Source: Geobacter sp. AOG2 (GTDB lineage: Bacteria; Desulfobacterota; Desulfuromonadia; Geobacterales; Pseudopelobacteraceae). From it: a DNA stretch of 64,000 nt. A program made the translations under genes and the position numbers. The first letter of the stretch is position 1. Each line of letters opens with the position of its first letter. The DNA is taken from NCBI RefSeq assembly GCF_019972295.1, contig NZ_BLJA01000001.1, forward strand, positions 3,255,574-3,319,573. Reading direction: 5' to 3'. Shown here one piece after another: positions 1 to 8,676 of this stretch. The notes below the pieces were generated by a model. That model saw nothing but the letters and a program-made list of their open reading frames with translations, did not search any database and had not been told where the DNA came from.

Positions 1-964
1 ATTGTGCCGTAGAATCCTCTCCTGCCTTGGAGGCTGCGGGAACAACCGGCTTCGGCGTAACGGCAGCCGGGGACTGTACTGTGGCGGCCGGTTTTGCCTG
101 TTGTACGGCAGGGGGAGTTATGATGGAAACCGGTTTCTGTTCGTTTTTGCGGTTCTGGATGACCGTAACAACCACGGCGGCGATCAGGACCGGCGCCAGC
201 CAGAGCAGGAAGGAAGAACGCCTGGAGAGCTTTTTTTCCGGTTCGATCATCTCAAGGTGTTCCACGTCCCACCCAGAAAAGGACTGTCGAGCGGGCTCCG
301 CAGGCAGATCCGGCTCCTGCATGCTCTCTACGGCGCTATCGAAGGAGCTGGTAAACTCCGAGTAGACCTTAATACGTGAGCGGGGGGCATAGGTGATGCC
401 CTGATCCACCAGTGACGGCTCCGCCGGAGAGGGCGGGGGCGGGGCGATGGTCAGGATGTCCAGAATGGGCGCCGGTACCAGCTCGGGCTCTGCGGCCGGT
501 TCTTCGTTTGGTGCCATAACCGGCTGCGCCGGGGTAGCGGCGGAGGTTGCAACGATATCCTCCACCGCCAGGGCTGCTTCCAAACTGCTGCGGCCTTTCT
601 GGGGAATGAGGGTGGCAATCGTGCGCCGGACGGCATCCAAGAGATTCTTTTCGTCCAGCGAGGTATCGATGTGCCCCTGATAGAGTTTGATGGTCTCTTC
701 GCTGACCTGGGAAGGGGTGCAGAGCAGCACGAAGCGGCTACGCTTCCTGCCGAGCTGCTTTTTGAGGTGCATCAGCAGGATGTCGGCGGAAAGTCCGGAG
801 AGATGGGTCTGGACAAAAACCATGGCCGGCTTTCGGGCGAGCAACTCTTCGCCACCCTTTTCAAGGCTGGATGCCGTGCGTAGCGTGATGCCCTTGTCGT
901 CCGCGAGCCGGTTGAAGATCTTTCTGAGACGCGGTACATCGGTTATCAGCAGCAGGTCGGTCAC
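1..964 (-). CDS. Receiver-like domain protein with one membrane helix (3' end cut by window edge)
   Basis: About 321 residues are visible; the C-terminus lies beyond the window edge. The GTG start at 964 follows a strong Shine-Dalgarno (GGAGGGG) and reads VTDLLLITDVPRLRKIF. The first ~115 residues look like a degenerate response-regulator receiver fold (beta strand LLLITD, then PAMVFVQTHLSGLSAD where the phospho-acceptor would sit), with Gln/Thr where Asp is expected, so phosphorylation is doubtful. A Pro/Ala-rich linker follows, then one hydrophobic segment near residues 247-267 preceded by basic residues, then another Pro/Ala/Lys-rich stretch. The gene is divergent from the GlcD gene. Membrane anchoring is inferred; the function is not recognised. 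Confidence 0.6.
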   Translation of the reverse strand, partial: MTDLLLITDVPRLRKIFNRLADDKGITLRTASSLEKGGEELLARKPAMVFVQTHLSGLSADILLMHLKKQLGRKRSRFVLLCTPSQVSEETIKLYQGHIDTSLDEKNLLDAVRRTIATLIPQKGRSSLEAALAVEDIVATSAATPAQPVMAPNEEPAAEPELVPAPILDILTIAPPPPSPAEPSLVDQGITYAPRSRIKVYSEFTSSFDSAVESMQEPDLPAEPARQSFSGWDVEHLEMIEPEKKLSRRSSFLLWLAPVLIAAVVVTVIQNRKNEQKPVSIITPPAVQQAKPAATVQSPAAVTPKPVVPAASKAGEDSTAQ

Positions 965-1125
965 GTGTGGTCCCCTCCTAAAAATCAATGGAGTTTATTC
1001 TACGGCATGAAGTATGCGTAATCAACAGGATTTATTGGCTGTACCGCCGTAAATGGGCCTTGCGCCGGAGAGGGGTAATCATGTATCGTAGACCCTGCAA
1101 TGAACTAAATCCGAAAGGTATTCAG

Positions 1126-2529
1126 ATGCTCGATTCACGGATTCTCGGCGAACTCGCTGCCATAGTGGGGACGGACAATGTCTTGACCGAAAAACAGGAT
1201 ATGCTTTGTTACTCCTACGATGCCACCCAGATGGAATTTCTGCCGTCGGCGGTTGTTCATCCTGCAAATGCAGCGGAGGTTTCCGCCGTGCTCGAACTGG
1301 CCAACCGTGAAGGCTTCCCGGTGTTTCCCCGCGGAGCCGGCAGCGGGTTCTCGGGCGGCGCGCTTCCCAAGGCGGGCGGCATTGTGCTGGTCACCACCCG
1401 CATGAACCGCATCCTGCGTATCGACACCGAGAACCTGATCGCCGAGGTGGAGCCGGGGGTCGTCACGGAGCTGTTCCAGCAGGAGGTGGAGAAATTCGGC
1501 CTGTTCTACCCGCCTGACCCGGCCTCCCTCAAGTTTTCCACCCTGGGGGGAAACGTGGCTGAGAACGCCGGTGGGCCGCGGGCCGTGAAATACGGCTGCA
1601 CCAAGGATTTCGTCATGGGGTTGGAGGTCGTCCTGCCGACCGGCGCCATCATCCGCACCGGCGGAGAAACCTACAAGGGGGTGGTCGGTTACGATATGAC
1701 CAAGCTTCTATGTGGTAGTGAGGGCACTCTCGGGATCATAACCCGCATTATTTTCAAGCTGCTCCCCTTTCCCGACGCCAAAAAAACGATGCTGACCATC
1801 TTCGATTCCATCGATGGGGCCGCCAAGGCTGTTTCAGCCATTATCGGCGGCAAGATCATTCCCACCACGCTGGAATTCATGGATCATGCCACTTTGCAAT
1901 GCGTCGAGCGTCGTTTCAACCTGGGAATCCCTCCCGAGGGGCGTGCCGTGCTGCTGATTGAGGTGGACGGGGACCGGGATTTGGTCGAAAAACAGGCCGG
2001 GCAGATCCACGACATCATCAAACCGCTTGGATTGGTCCAGTTCCGCGCCGCCGAAAGCGCCGCCGAGTCGGAGCAACTCTGGAAGGTCCGCCGCCTGGTG
2101 TCGCCATCGCTCCGGGACGTCAATCCCGACAAGACCAACGAGGACATCGTAGTGCCCCGCAGCAAGGTGCCCGACGTCATCAGGCGAATCGAGGCCATCC
2201 AACAGAAGTTCGATGTGCCCATCGTCAATTTCGGTCACGCCGGGGACGGCAACATCCACGTCAACGTGATGATCGACAAACAGATTCCTGGCATGCAGGA
2301 GCGAGCCGAGGGAGCGGTAAGGGAAATCTTCCAGGCCGCACTGGATCTGGGAGGGACCATGTCGGGAGAACATGGCGTGGGGCTTTCTAAGGCGCCCTAT
2401 ATCGAATTGGAGCTGACCCCGGACCAGATCGCGGTCATGAAGGCCGTCAAGCACGCTCTGGACCCGAACAACATACTGAACCCAGGCAAGATGTTTCCTT
2501 GGGGGGAGAATGGTCATGCCGCACAATAG
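1126..2529 (+). CDS. glcD: FAD-linked oxidase, GlcD/D-lactate dehydrogenase family
   Basis: A 467-residue flavoprotein of the GlcD/DLD family, which oxidises 2-hydroxy acids such as glycolate or D-lactate. The N-terminal FAD_binding_4 (PCMH) domain shows PRGAGSGFSGG at about residues 68-78 and a GGNVAENAGGPR loop. The C-terminal cap shows FGHAGDGNIHVN near 369 and SGEHGVGL near 412. The frame is open from 988, but the ATG at 1126 has an AAAGGT ribosome site at good spacing and gives the usual family length. The last 20 bases overlap the next small gene, implying translational coupling. The substrate cannot be read from sequence. No GlcE/GlcF partner lies beside it. Confidence 0.9.
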   Translation: MLDSRILGELAAIVGTDNVLTEKQDMLCYSYDATQMEFLPSAVVHPANAAEVSAVLELANREGFPVFPRGAGSGFSGGALPKAGGIVLVTTRMNRILRIDTENLIAEVEPGVVTELFQQEVEKFGLFYPPDPASLKFSTLGGNVAENAGGPRAVKYGCTKDFVMGLEVVLPTGAIIRTGGETYKGVVGYDMTKLLCGSEGTLGIITRIIFKLLPFPDAKKTMLTIFDSIDGAAKAVSAIIGGKIIPTTLEFMDHATLQCVERRFNLGIPPEGRAVLLIEVDGDRDLVEKQAGQIHDIIKPLGLVQFRAAESAAESEQLWKVRRLVSPSLRDVNPDKTNEDIVVPRSKVPDVIRRIEAIQQKFDVPIVNFGHAGDGNIHVNVMIDKQIPGMQERAEGAVREIFQAALDLGGTMSGEHGVGLSKAPYIELELTPDQIAVMKAVKHALDPNNILNPGKMFPWGENGHAAQ

Positions 2530-2791
2530 CGGTAAGGAACGGCAGGAAGTCTCGCTTGTCGGGCGGATACTGTCCTTGGAGACCATGCTGCTCATGATGG
2601 GGGTTGCGTCGCTCGTCTACGGTATCGTCAACGGCGTGGAGACCAGCATCCTCTGGGGGATCGTCATCATCCCCGGCGTGTTTATCCTGATGAAGGTCCG
2701 TCGAAAGGACTGGCGAAAACACTGGCAAGAACTGGAGGCGGAGCAGAAAGCCCGTAGCGGGCACAAAGAGCCCCCTTCGGACACGCATTAG
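2510..2791 (+). CDS. Small two-helix membrane protein coupled to glcD
   Basis: A 93-residue protein whose ATG lies inside the 3' end of the GlcD gene (20-base overlap) after a GGGGGGAG ribosome site. Two hydrophobic segments are visible, about residues 20-42 (LETMLLMMGVASLVYGIV) and 46-62 (ILWGIVIIPGVFILM). A highly charged C-terminal tail rich in Lys, Arg and Glu follows. It is not a recognised family. The overlap suggests co-translation with the oxidase, perhaps to hold it at the membrane, but that is inference. Confidence 0.65.
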   Translation: MVMPHNSGKERQEVSLVGRILSLETMLLMMGVASLVYGIVNGVETSILWGIVIIPGVFILMKVRRKDWRKHWQELEAEQKARSGHKEPPSDTH

Positions 2792-2813
2792 CAGGCTATT
2801 GAAATACCGTCCC

Positions 2814-2898
2814 AGGTTGTTCAAAAATAGTCAGATCGTCGCCTCCGCACAAAAGGGCTTTCGAGGACGGCGGCGAGATGGCTATTTTTCAACAACCT
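2814..2898. repeat. Family A palindromic repeat, copy A1 (short form)
   Basis: Intergenic element of 85 bp with 17-bp terminal inverted repeats, AGGTTGTTCAAAAATAG at the left and CTATTTTTCAACAACCT at the right, with one mismatch. The interior holds the conserved tract CTTTCGAGGACGGCGGCGA. A further conserved flank (GCAGGCTATTGAAA) lies just outside at 2791. It sits between the GlcD unit and maf, and its right end abuts the maf ribosome site. Related copies are at 4268, 24853 and 27675. Confidence 0.85.
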
Positions 2899-2915
2899 CT
2901 TAGGAAGTGACCGTT

Positions 2916-3494
2916 ATGAAACATGGAGCAATCGTTCTGGCCTCGGCTTCACCACGACGTACGGAGCTGATGGCCTTGGCCGGCATCGAATTCACGGTGG
3001 TTGCGGCAGATATCTGCGAAGATGCATTGCCCGGCGAGAAACCGTCCGAACACGTCATCCGTCTGTCGCGCGAGAAGGCCGATGCCGTAGCGCGGACAAC
3101 GGCCGGCCGTTTCTTCATAGGCGCCGACACCGTGGTGGTCCTGGACGACACCATCATGGGAAAACCTGTCGACGATGCCGATGCCTTCCGTATGTTGACC
3201 GCCCTGTCCGGCAGAAAGCACGAGGTGATCACCGGGTTCACGGTCTTCGACAAGGTGAGCGGCATCCACCTCAGCCGGAGCGTGCATACCGAGGTGACCT
3301 TCCGAAACCTCACGGAGAAAGAGATCTGGGACTACATCGCCAGCGGCTGTCCCATGGACAAGGCGGGGTCCTATGCCATCCAGGGAGGCGCCGTACATTT
3401 CGTCCGCTCTATCAGCGGATCGTACACCAATGTGGTCGGCCTGCCGATGGCAGAGTTGTACGAGGTACTACAGACGGTCGAGGCGTTGCCCTGA
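2916..3494 (+). CDS. maf: Maf-family nucleoside triphosphate pyrophosphatase
   Basis: A 192-residue Maf/HAM1-fold enzyme. The family hydrolyses non-canonical or pyrimidine nucleoside triphosphates (dTTP/UTP type) and is linked to septum-formation control. The signature LASASPRRTELM begins at residue 8 and is followed by GADTVVVLDDTIMGKP, which carries the catalytic Asp. The ATG at 2916 is preferred over the upstream in-frame GTG at 2907 because TAGGAAG lies at proper spacing. It reads in the same direction as yggS, with an 86-base gap. Confidence 0.92.
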   Translation: MKHGAIVLASASPRRTELMALAGIEFTVVAADICEDALPGEKPSEHVIRLSREKADAVARTTAGRFFIGADTVVVLDDTIMGKPVDDADAFRMLTALSGRKHEVITGFTVFDKVSGIHLSRSVHTEVTFRNLTEKEIWDYIASGCPMDKAGSYAIQGGAVHFVRSISGSYTNVVGLPMAELYEVLQTVEALP

Positions 3495-3580
3495 TATCGG
3501 GTGTCGAGTCCGTCGTTTCCCTAAAAACAATCGTTCCTGGTTACAGCTCGGTTAACGGCACCCGGAACGGGAAAACTGCC

Positions 3581-4264
3581 ATGTCGATTGCACAACGCCT
3601 CAACCAGATACGGTCGCGGATCGGAGACGCCGCTGCCAAGGCCGGCCGTGATCCCCACGCGATACGCTTGGTGGCGGTTTCCAAGACCCGCCCCCTCGAG
3701 GATATCGTGGAGGCCTGCCGGGCGGGGCAGATCATCTTTGGCGAGAATTATGTCCAGGAACTGGCCGCCAAGGCGGCCAGCATAGGGGACCCCCTGGAAT
3801 GGCACTTCATCGGCCACCTCCAGAGCAACAAAGTCAAATACCTGGCCGGTTTGGTGTCGCTGGTCCACTCGGTTGACCGCTTCTCCCTGGCCGAGGAGAT
3901 CAGCCGCCAGTGGGGCAGGCTGGGCCGAAGCTGTGACGTGCTGGTACAGGTGAACATCGCCGGCGAGGCCACGAAGTCTGGTACAACGGAGACCGGGGCG
4001 CTCCAACTGGTGCGTGATATTGCCCTGTTGCCCAACGTCAGGGTGCGTGGACTCATGACCATGCCCCCCTTTTTCGACGATCCCGAGGGAGCCCGCCCCT
4101 ATTTCGCTGAACTGAAGCGGCTGTCGGACCTGATCGCTGCTGAAGCTATTCCGGGCGTGGAGATGGGAGAACTTTCCATGGGCATGTCCGGCGATTTCGA
4201 GGCCGCCATTCAGGAGGGTGCAACTCTGGTGCGGGTCGGCACCGCCATCTTCGGCGAGCGGTGA
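3581..4264 (+). CDS. yggS: YggS-family pyridoxal-phosphate homeostasis protein
   Basis: A 227-residue alanine-racemase-fold PLP-binding protein of the YggS/PLPBP family, involved in vitamin B6 and amino-acid homeostasis rather than racemisation. The PLP lysine is in the motif LVAVSKTR (Lys35). FGENYVQEL, WHFIGHLQSNK and the C-terminal phosphate-binding MGELSMGMSGDFEAAI are all present and intact. The length is typical. The ribosome site is weak (GGGAAAA). It probably shares a transcript with maf. Confidence 0.93.
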   Translation: MSIAQRLNQIRSRIGDAAAKAGRDPHAIRLVAVSKTRPLEDIVEACRAGQIIFGENYVQELAAKAASIGDPLEWHFIGHLQSNKVKYLAGLVSLVHSVDRFSLAEEISRQWGRLGRSCDVLVQVNIAGEATKSGTTETGALQLVRDIALLPNVRVRGLMTMPPFFDDPEGARPYFAELKRLSDLIAAEAIPGVEMGELSMGMSGDFEAAIQEGATLVRVGTAIFGER

Positions 4265-4267
4265 TGC

Positions 4268-4351
4268 AGGTTGTTGAAAAATAGCCATCTCACAACCGTC
4301 CTCGAAAGCCCTTTTGTTCGGGTGCGGCGATCTGGCTGTTTTGAACAACCT
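4268..4351. repeat. Family A palindromic repeat, copy A2 (short form, opposite orientation to A1)
   Basis: Begins AGGTTGTTGAAAAATAG just past the yggS stop and ends in GTTTTGAACAACCT. The core CGTCCTCGAAAGCCCTTTTG is the reverse complement of the A1 core, so this copy faces A1. Together they bracket maf and yggS. It occupies the convergent gap between yggS and mqnB and could serve as a bidirectional terminator hairpin. Confidence 0.83.
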
Positions 4352-4382
4352 GGGTTCTTTGAATAACAGTTTGGCGATGCTA

Positions 4383-5147
4383 TTACAACTCGGGCACCGC
4401 CTGCACAAAAGCGCTCAACTCCGGCCGGTCCAGGTCTTCCAAGTATTTGAGCACGAAACGCTGCGCCGATTCCGCAGCCCGCGGTATGTCCCAGGCGCTC
4501 ATATCCCGATCCACCACAAGGTTGCTAATGCCGCGGATTTCAAGACAGTCCACGCCTGAACGCAGGCATACCTGCGCAACGGCCGCTCCTTCCATGCTTT
4601 CGGCAATGGCGTTGAAGTGTCGCGCCACGGTCTCGCCGCGCTGGCGTGTCCCGCTACAGGTTGAAACGGTCACGAAACGCCCCCGCATCAGGAATACTCC
4701 ATAGTAATCGGCTAACTGCATGGCCTTTTCTGCGGCATGCTTGGAAAGGGGAATTTCATTGTGAAAGGTTAGTTTCCCCTGCGCAAATGATGCTAACTCC
4801 ATGAAGCGAAGATCCTTCCATCCCTCCGGTGTCTGAACCCCTTCATCTCCCAGAATCTCATTGCTGGCAACGGCAAGGTTGCCGATTGACAGTCCACTCC
4901 CCGGATAGGCGCCTGCACAGCCGACATTGATCACCAAGCGTGGCCGGCAACGCTCTATCAGGACCGCTGCGGCGGCAGCGGCGTTGATCTTGCCGACCCC
5001 ACCCGCGCAGAGCGTTACGGGCAGCGTACCAATGGTCCCCTCGGCATATTCGAAAGCAGCCGTCGTCTGCTGGACGGAGTTGGTAAGGGCATGCTCCAAC
5101 AAGGACATTTCCTGGAGCACCGCCGTGATGATAAGAATCGGTTCCAT
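4383..5147 (-). CDS. mqnB: Futalosine hydrolase
   Basis: A 254-residue nucleoside-hydrolase-fold protein of the MTA/SAH nucleosidase superfamily. It most resembles futalosine hydrolase, which releases hypoxanthine in the futalosine menaquinone pathway. Visible motifs are GGVGKINAAAAAAVLI, INVGCAGAYPGSGL and the C-terminal SMEGAAVAQVC, whose Glu binds the ribose, followed by the acidic NLVVDRD. The ATG at 5147 (MEPILIITAVLQEM) is preferred to the in-frame ATG at 5183, which adds an atypical tail. The futalosine assignment is supported by mqnD in this window. MTA/SAH nucleosidase is the alternative. Confidence 0.82.
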   Translation of the reverse strand: MEPILIITAVLQEMSLLEHALTNSVQQTTAAFEYAEGTIGTLPVTLCAGGVGKINAAAAAAVLIERCRPRLVINVGCAGAYPGSGLSIGNLAVASNEILGDEGVQTPEGWKDLRFMELASFAQGKLTFHNEIPLSKHAAEKAMQLADYYGVFLMRGRFVTVSTCSGTRQRGETVARHFNAIAESMEGAAVAQVCLRSGVDCLEIRGISNLVVDRDMSAWDIPRAAESAQRFVLKYLEDLDRPELSAFVQAVPEL

Positions 5148-5181
5148 GTTTATTATCCCGTACAGTTTAGTTAGTACTCGC

Positions 5182-5284
5182 AATTCCGGCTATTTTTGCC
5201 GTTGCCTTCTTTGCGGCTTCTTGATGTAGACCCTGCTACGCCTGCGTCACCGCGCCTCGGCATCGGCCAAAATAGCTCGGAATG
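5182..5284. repeat. Family B palindromic intergenic element
   Basis: A roughly 100-bp element with imperfect inverted ends: ATTCCGGCTATTTTTGCCG at the left and CGGCCAAAATAGCTCGGAAT at the right. It has a GC-rich centre containing CCCTGCTACGCCTGCGTCACC. It lies between the mqnB start and the 3' end of the hybrid kinase gene. Only one copy was seen, so its dispersed nature is inferred from its form. Confidence 0.6.
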
Positions 5285-5311
5285 CATTCCCACGGCTAAC
5301 CGCACGGGATA

Positions 5312-8008
5312 CTAGCGTGGCAGCCTTTCTGGCTCGTTTGTCTCTCTGTTTTCAAGCCACTGGTTCAGGACCGTTTCCAGGTCCTGAACCAGCACCGGTT
5401 TTGACAGGTAGTCGTTCATGCCCGCTTCGATGCATTTTTCCCGCTCACCGGCCATGGCGTTGGCCGTCAAGGCTATCACCGGTGTCGTATGGTTGCGGAC
5501 ACTTGATGTCGGGTCGCGGATGACGGCAGTGGCATCGTACCCGTTCATCTCCGGCATCTGGCAGTCCATCAGCACCAGATCATAGGAACTGTGTTCCAAT
5601 GCCTTGACCGCATCAAGGCCGTTTGCGACGGCGTCGGCCTCGTAGCCCAGCTTGTTGAGCATCATCCTGATGACTCGTCGATTGGTGGTATGGTCTTCAG
5701 CCAACAGGATACGTGCACGTTGGGTGGCGTCGGCATTACGGTTGACGAAGGACCCTTGGGCTTCTTTCTCCTGAACGGTGCCGGCGTCCTGAGTCTGTTT
5801 TTCAAACGGCAGGGTGATGCGGAAGGTCGAACCGGAACCGGCGCTGCTTGTTACATCGATGGCGCCGCCCATCAGTTCCGCAAGTTGGCTGCTGATTGCC
5901 AGTCCCAACCCTGTGCCGCCGTATTTGCGGGTACTTGAACCGTCTACTTGGACGAAGGGGGTAAAGATGCCGTCCAAGTGTTCCGAGGAGATGCCGATGC
6001 CGGTATCGCTTATTGCGAATCGTAGCGTTACCTGTTGAGCCTCTTCGTGTTCCCGCGATACATGGACCGTCACACCCCCCTGACGGGTGAATTTGATGCC
6101 GTTTCCCACGATGTTCCTGATGATCTGGGCCAGACGGCCCGGATCGCCCCTGAGTTGCAGCGGCACATCCTGCTCCACCTGCCAGGCCAGTTGCAAGTTC
6201 TTTTCCACGGCCTGCAACGAGAAAATCTGTATGGTGTCCTTAATGACGGTTTTGAGATTGAAGTTGCTTTTCTCAAACAGAAGTTTTCCTGCTTCTATAC
6301 GGGCGAAATCGAGAAGCTCATCAATCAGGTTCAGCAACTCCTTGCTACTTTTGAGGGCCACCCCAGCGTATTCGAGTTGCTCCGAAGTCAGGTCCGTGTC
6401 CATCAGAAGCCCGCTCATGCCGATGATGCCGTTCAGCGGAGTGCGGAGCTCATGGCTCATGTTGGCAAGAAACCGGCTCTTGGCGGCATTGGCCGCATCG
6501 GCGGTTTCCTTGGCTGATATAAGGGCCTGTTCTGTTTGTTTCCGTTCGGTAATATCCTGAAAGAATCCGATGTAGCGGTCATTATCGATCTTGACGGCCT
6601 GCAGGGATACCCAAACTTTGCTACCGTCTTTCCGCACCAGGAGCAATTCTCGTGTGGCGGAGCCTTCTTCTTTAAATTTTTCGAAATTATGCCGCCCCGT
6701 TTCCCGGTATTCAGGGGGCAGTATATCCCCAATGGACATGCTGGTAAGTTCCGCTTCGGAATACCCCAGCATTACGGCCGCAGTACGGTTTACCTCGACG
6801 TACCTCCCCAAGTGGTCGACAACCGATACGCCGATAGGTGCAAACTCGATATACGAACGGAACTTGGCCTCGCTTTCCCGCAGCGAATCCAGTGCCATCT
6901 TGCGTTCGGTGATGTCGAGCATCAATCCACGCAGGATTGGGGGTGAATCATCTTCAATAACCACCGAGACCGTATTCCGAAGCCAGAGCGTGTTCCCGTT
7001 GGCGGCGATCATGCGGAAGTCGAATTGCCGGGATATCTTTTCGCGTGCTATTTTCCTGCACAGCCCCATCACCCTGTCGTTGTCTTCCGGGTGGATATGG
7101 TTATGATAGAAGCCCGGTTCGGACAGCCAGGCTGAAACCGGGTAGCCCAGCAGTTGTTCGGCACGGGCACTGACAAGTTTGAAATGAAGCATATCCGCGG
7201 TCGCCTCCCAGACGATCCCCTGGATTTCATCAACCAGTTTCTGATAGCGTTCCCGAGATCGGAGCACCTCCCGTTCCGCCGTCAGGTGATGTTCCCACTG
7301 CTCCCGGACGTAGACATAACCGAAGATCGGGATACCACACATGTGCAGGCCGTGACGGATTGGGCCGAGAACCTTGATGGCGCTTGCGGATGAGATGCTG
7401 GTTATCAAGCCCAGGGCGTCGTCCAGGAAGAATCCACAAAACGCGAACAATAGCGCCGTCCGGCGCCATCCCGGAACGCGCCACAGAAATACCAGGGCGG
7501 CTGCCAGAAAGATGCCGCCACAAAGATGGAATGTGACGCCATACCAACTGGTCTCGAAGTCCGAGCCGGGAAATCTGCTACTGAGGGAGGCCCAGCCGGA
7601 AAAGGTCGACAGGTAGGCGGTAAGCGTGCATGCCAGCCCCGCCTTGAGATAGCGCCGCGCCAGTCGCGGATCGAGCAGGTTGTCCAGATATGCCGCAGCA
7701 ATCCATATAAGGGAGATGGCCGTCAAGGCATGTTCAATCGGCAGGGACAGCGGCTGTAGACGGGCATTGGAGATGGTGTTGCTGAAGGAGAGAAACAGGG
7801 CGGCAAACATAAATATCTCACGCGCCAAGCCCAGGATAAAACCGGTCAACAACATCATGTTTCGTTGCGGGTCATGACGCCGCTGGCGCACGGCGGCCCA
7901 GATGAGCAACATCCAGAACAGGGCCGCCATGCCGAGGCGGACGAAGTGATCCGGCACGAAGTCCCCACCGACAAACTCGACTAGTATTGCCATCAGGTAG
8001 TCGGACAT
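5312..8008 (-). CDS. Membrane hybrid sensor histidine kinase (multi-PAS, HisKA, HATPase, receiver)
   Basis: An 898-residue hybrid kinase. Residues ~1-240 hold about seven hydrophobic helices (membrane sensor region). Two PAS/PAC units follow at about 255-375 and 385-500. HisKA is next, with SRFLANMSHELRTPLNGIIG and the phospho-His near 517. HATPase motifs (RNIVGNGIKFT, DTGIGI, GGTGLGL) follow. The C-terminal receiver has its acceptor Asp in LVLMDCQMPEMNG near 815. The start at 8008 has AGGAG upstream and overlaps the 3' end of the glycosyltransferase-like gene by 16 bases. No output regulator is adjacent, so the phosphorelay partner is unknown. All catalytic boxes look intact. Confidence 0.9.
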   Translation of the reverse strand: MSDYLMAILVEFVGGDFVPDHFVRLGMAALFWMLLIWAAVRQRRHDPQRNMMLLTGFILGLAREIFMFAALFLSFSNTISNARLQPLSLPIEHALTAISLIWIAAAYLDNLLDPRLARRYLKAGLACTLTAYLSTFSGWASLSSRFPGSDFETSWYGVTFHLCGGIFLAAALVFLWRVPGWRRTALLFAFCGFFLDDALGLITSISSASAIKVLGPIRHGLHMCGIPIFGYVYVREQWEHHLTAEREVLRSRERYQKLVDEIQGIVWEATADMLHFKLVSARAEQLLGYPVSAWLSEPGFYHNHIHPEDNDRVMGLCRKIAREKISRQFDFRMIAANGNTLWLRNTVSVVIEDDSPPILRGLMLDITERKMALDSLRESEAKFRSYIEFAPIGVSVVDHLGRYVEVNRTAAVMLGYSEAELTSMSIGDILPPEYRETGRHNFEKFKEEGSATRELLLVRKDGSKVWVSLQAVKIDNDRYIGFFQDITERKQTEQALISAKETADAANAAKSRFLANMSHELRTPLNGIIGMSGLLMDTDLTSEQLEYAGVALKSSKELLNLIDELLDFARIEAGKLLFEKSNFNLKTVIKDTIQIFSLQAVEKNLQLAWQVEQDVPLQLRGDPGRLAQIIRNIVGNGIKFTRQGGVTVHVSREHEEAQQVTLRFAISDTGIGISSEHLDGIFTPFVQVDGSSTRKYGGTGLGLAISSQLAELMGGAIDVTSSAGSGSTFRITLPFEKQTQDAGTVQEKEAQGSFVNRNADATQRARILLAEDHTTNRRVIRMMLNKLGYEADAVANGLDAVKALEHSSYDLVLMDCQMPEMNGYDATAVIRDPTSSVRNHTTPVIALTANAMAGEREKCIEAGMNDYLSKPVLVQDLETVLNQWLENRETNEPERLPR

Positions 8009-8676
8009 AGGGTCGTATCTCCTCTCAGGCATTGCGCCAAGGCCAAGGTGCGCGGCGCGTTGTCGCGTGTCGGTCGTTTCAGGAATGCCTCCAGATCCTC
8101 TGCCGTATCGATATCACGCCACGGCTCTAGAAGGGCGGTTCTGAGCCCGCCGAGGCGTGCCCGCTCCAGGCTGGTCCTCAGTACCTCGCCGCTGCTCCAA
8201 GGGATGTCCTCGAACAGCTGCTGCTGGAAGCGCCGCAGGCCGAGCAGATAATAACCGCCGTCCACGGCTGGGCCGAAGACGGCCTCGGCTTCATTCCGCT
8301 CCAGAAGGCCGAATGCTTGCAGGATATACTCGGGTGGGAGGTCGGGCGCATCGCTGCCGATGATGCAGCATGTTTCACAACCGCTTGCCAGGGCTTCTCC
8401 AAAGGCGTTTGCCATGCGTTCACCCAAGTCCCGGCCCTGTTGTTCGAACACCTCCAGTCGCGGCAGGAGGGGGAACGCGGGAGTAGTGATGTTCTTCAAC
8501 GCCCAGAAGAGCAACAGGCGGGTGTCATCCAGGGTGACGGCTGCCGCCAGCACATCGGTCAACATGGCGGTATACAGGTCCGTGGCGGCCCGATGGCTTC
8601 CCAAATCACGGGCCAAGCGGGTTTTTACCGTGCCAGCAAGCGGTTCCCGGGCAAAGATAATCAGGCCTCTGGTCAT
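7993..8676 (-). CDS. DUF2064 / TIGR04282-family glycosyltransferase-like protein
   Basis: A 227-residue GT-A-fold nucleotidyltransferase/glycosyltransferase-like protein. Family signatures are FAREPLAGTVKTRLARDLG at the N-terminus, IIGSDAPDLPPEYI in the middle and VFGPAVDGGYYLLGL with the metal-binding region. Some relatives are annotated in arsenosugar biosynthesis, but no arsenic genes are nearby, so the substrate is open. Its ATG overlaps the folE2 stop (ATGA) and its stop overlaps the kinase start, giving a tightly coupled three-gene unit. Confidence 0.8.
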   Translation of the reverse strand: MTRGLIIFAREPLAGTVKTRLARDLGSHRAATDLYTAMLTDVLAAAVTLDDTRLLLFWALKNITTPAFPLLPRLEVFEQQGRDLGERMANAFGEALASGCETCCIIGSDAPDLPPEYILQAFGLLERNEAEAVFGPAVDGGYYLLGLRRFQQQLFEDIPWSSGEVLRTSLERARLGGLRTALLEPWRDIDTAEDLEAFLKRPTRDNAPRTLALAQCLRGDTTLCPTT

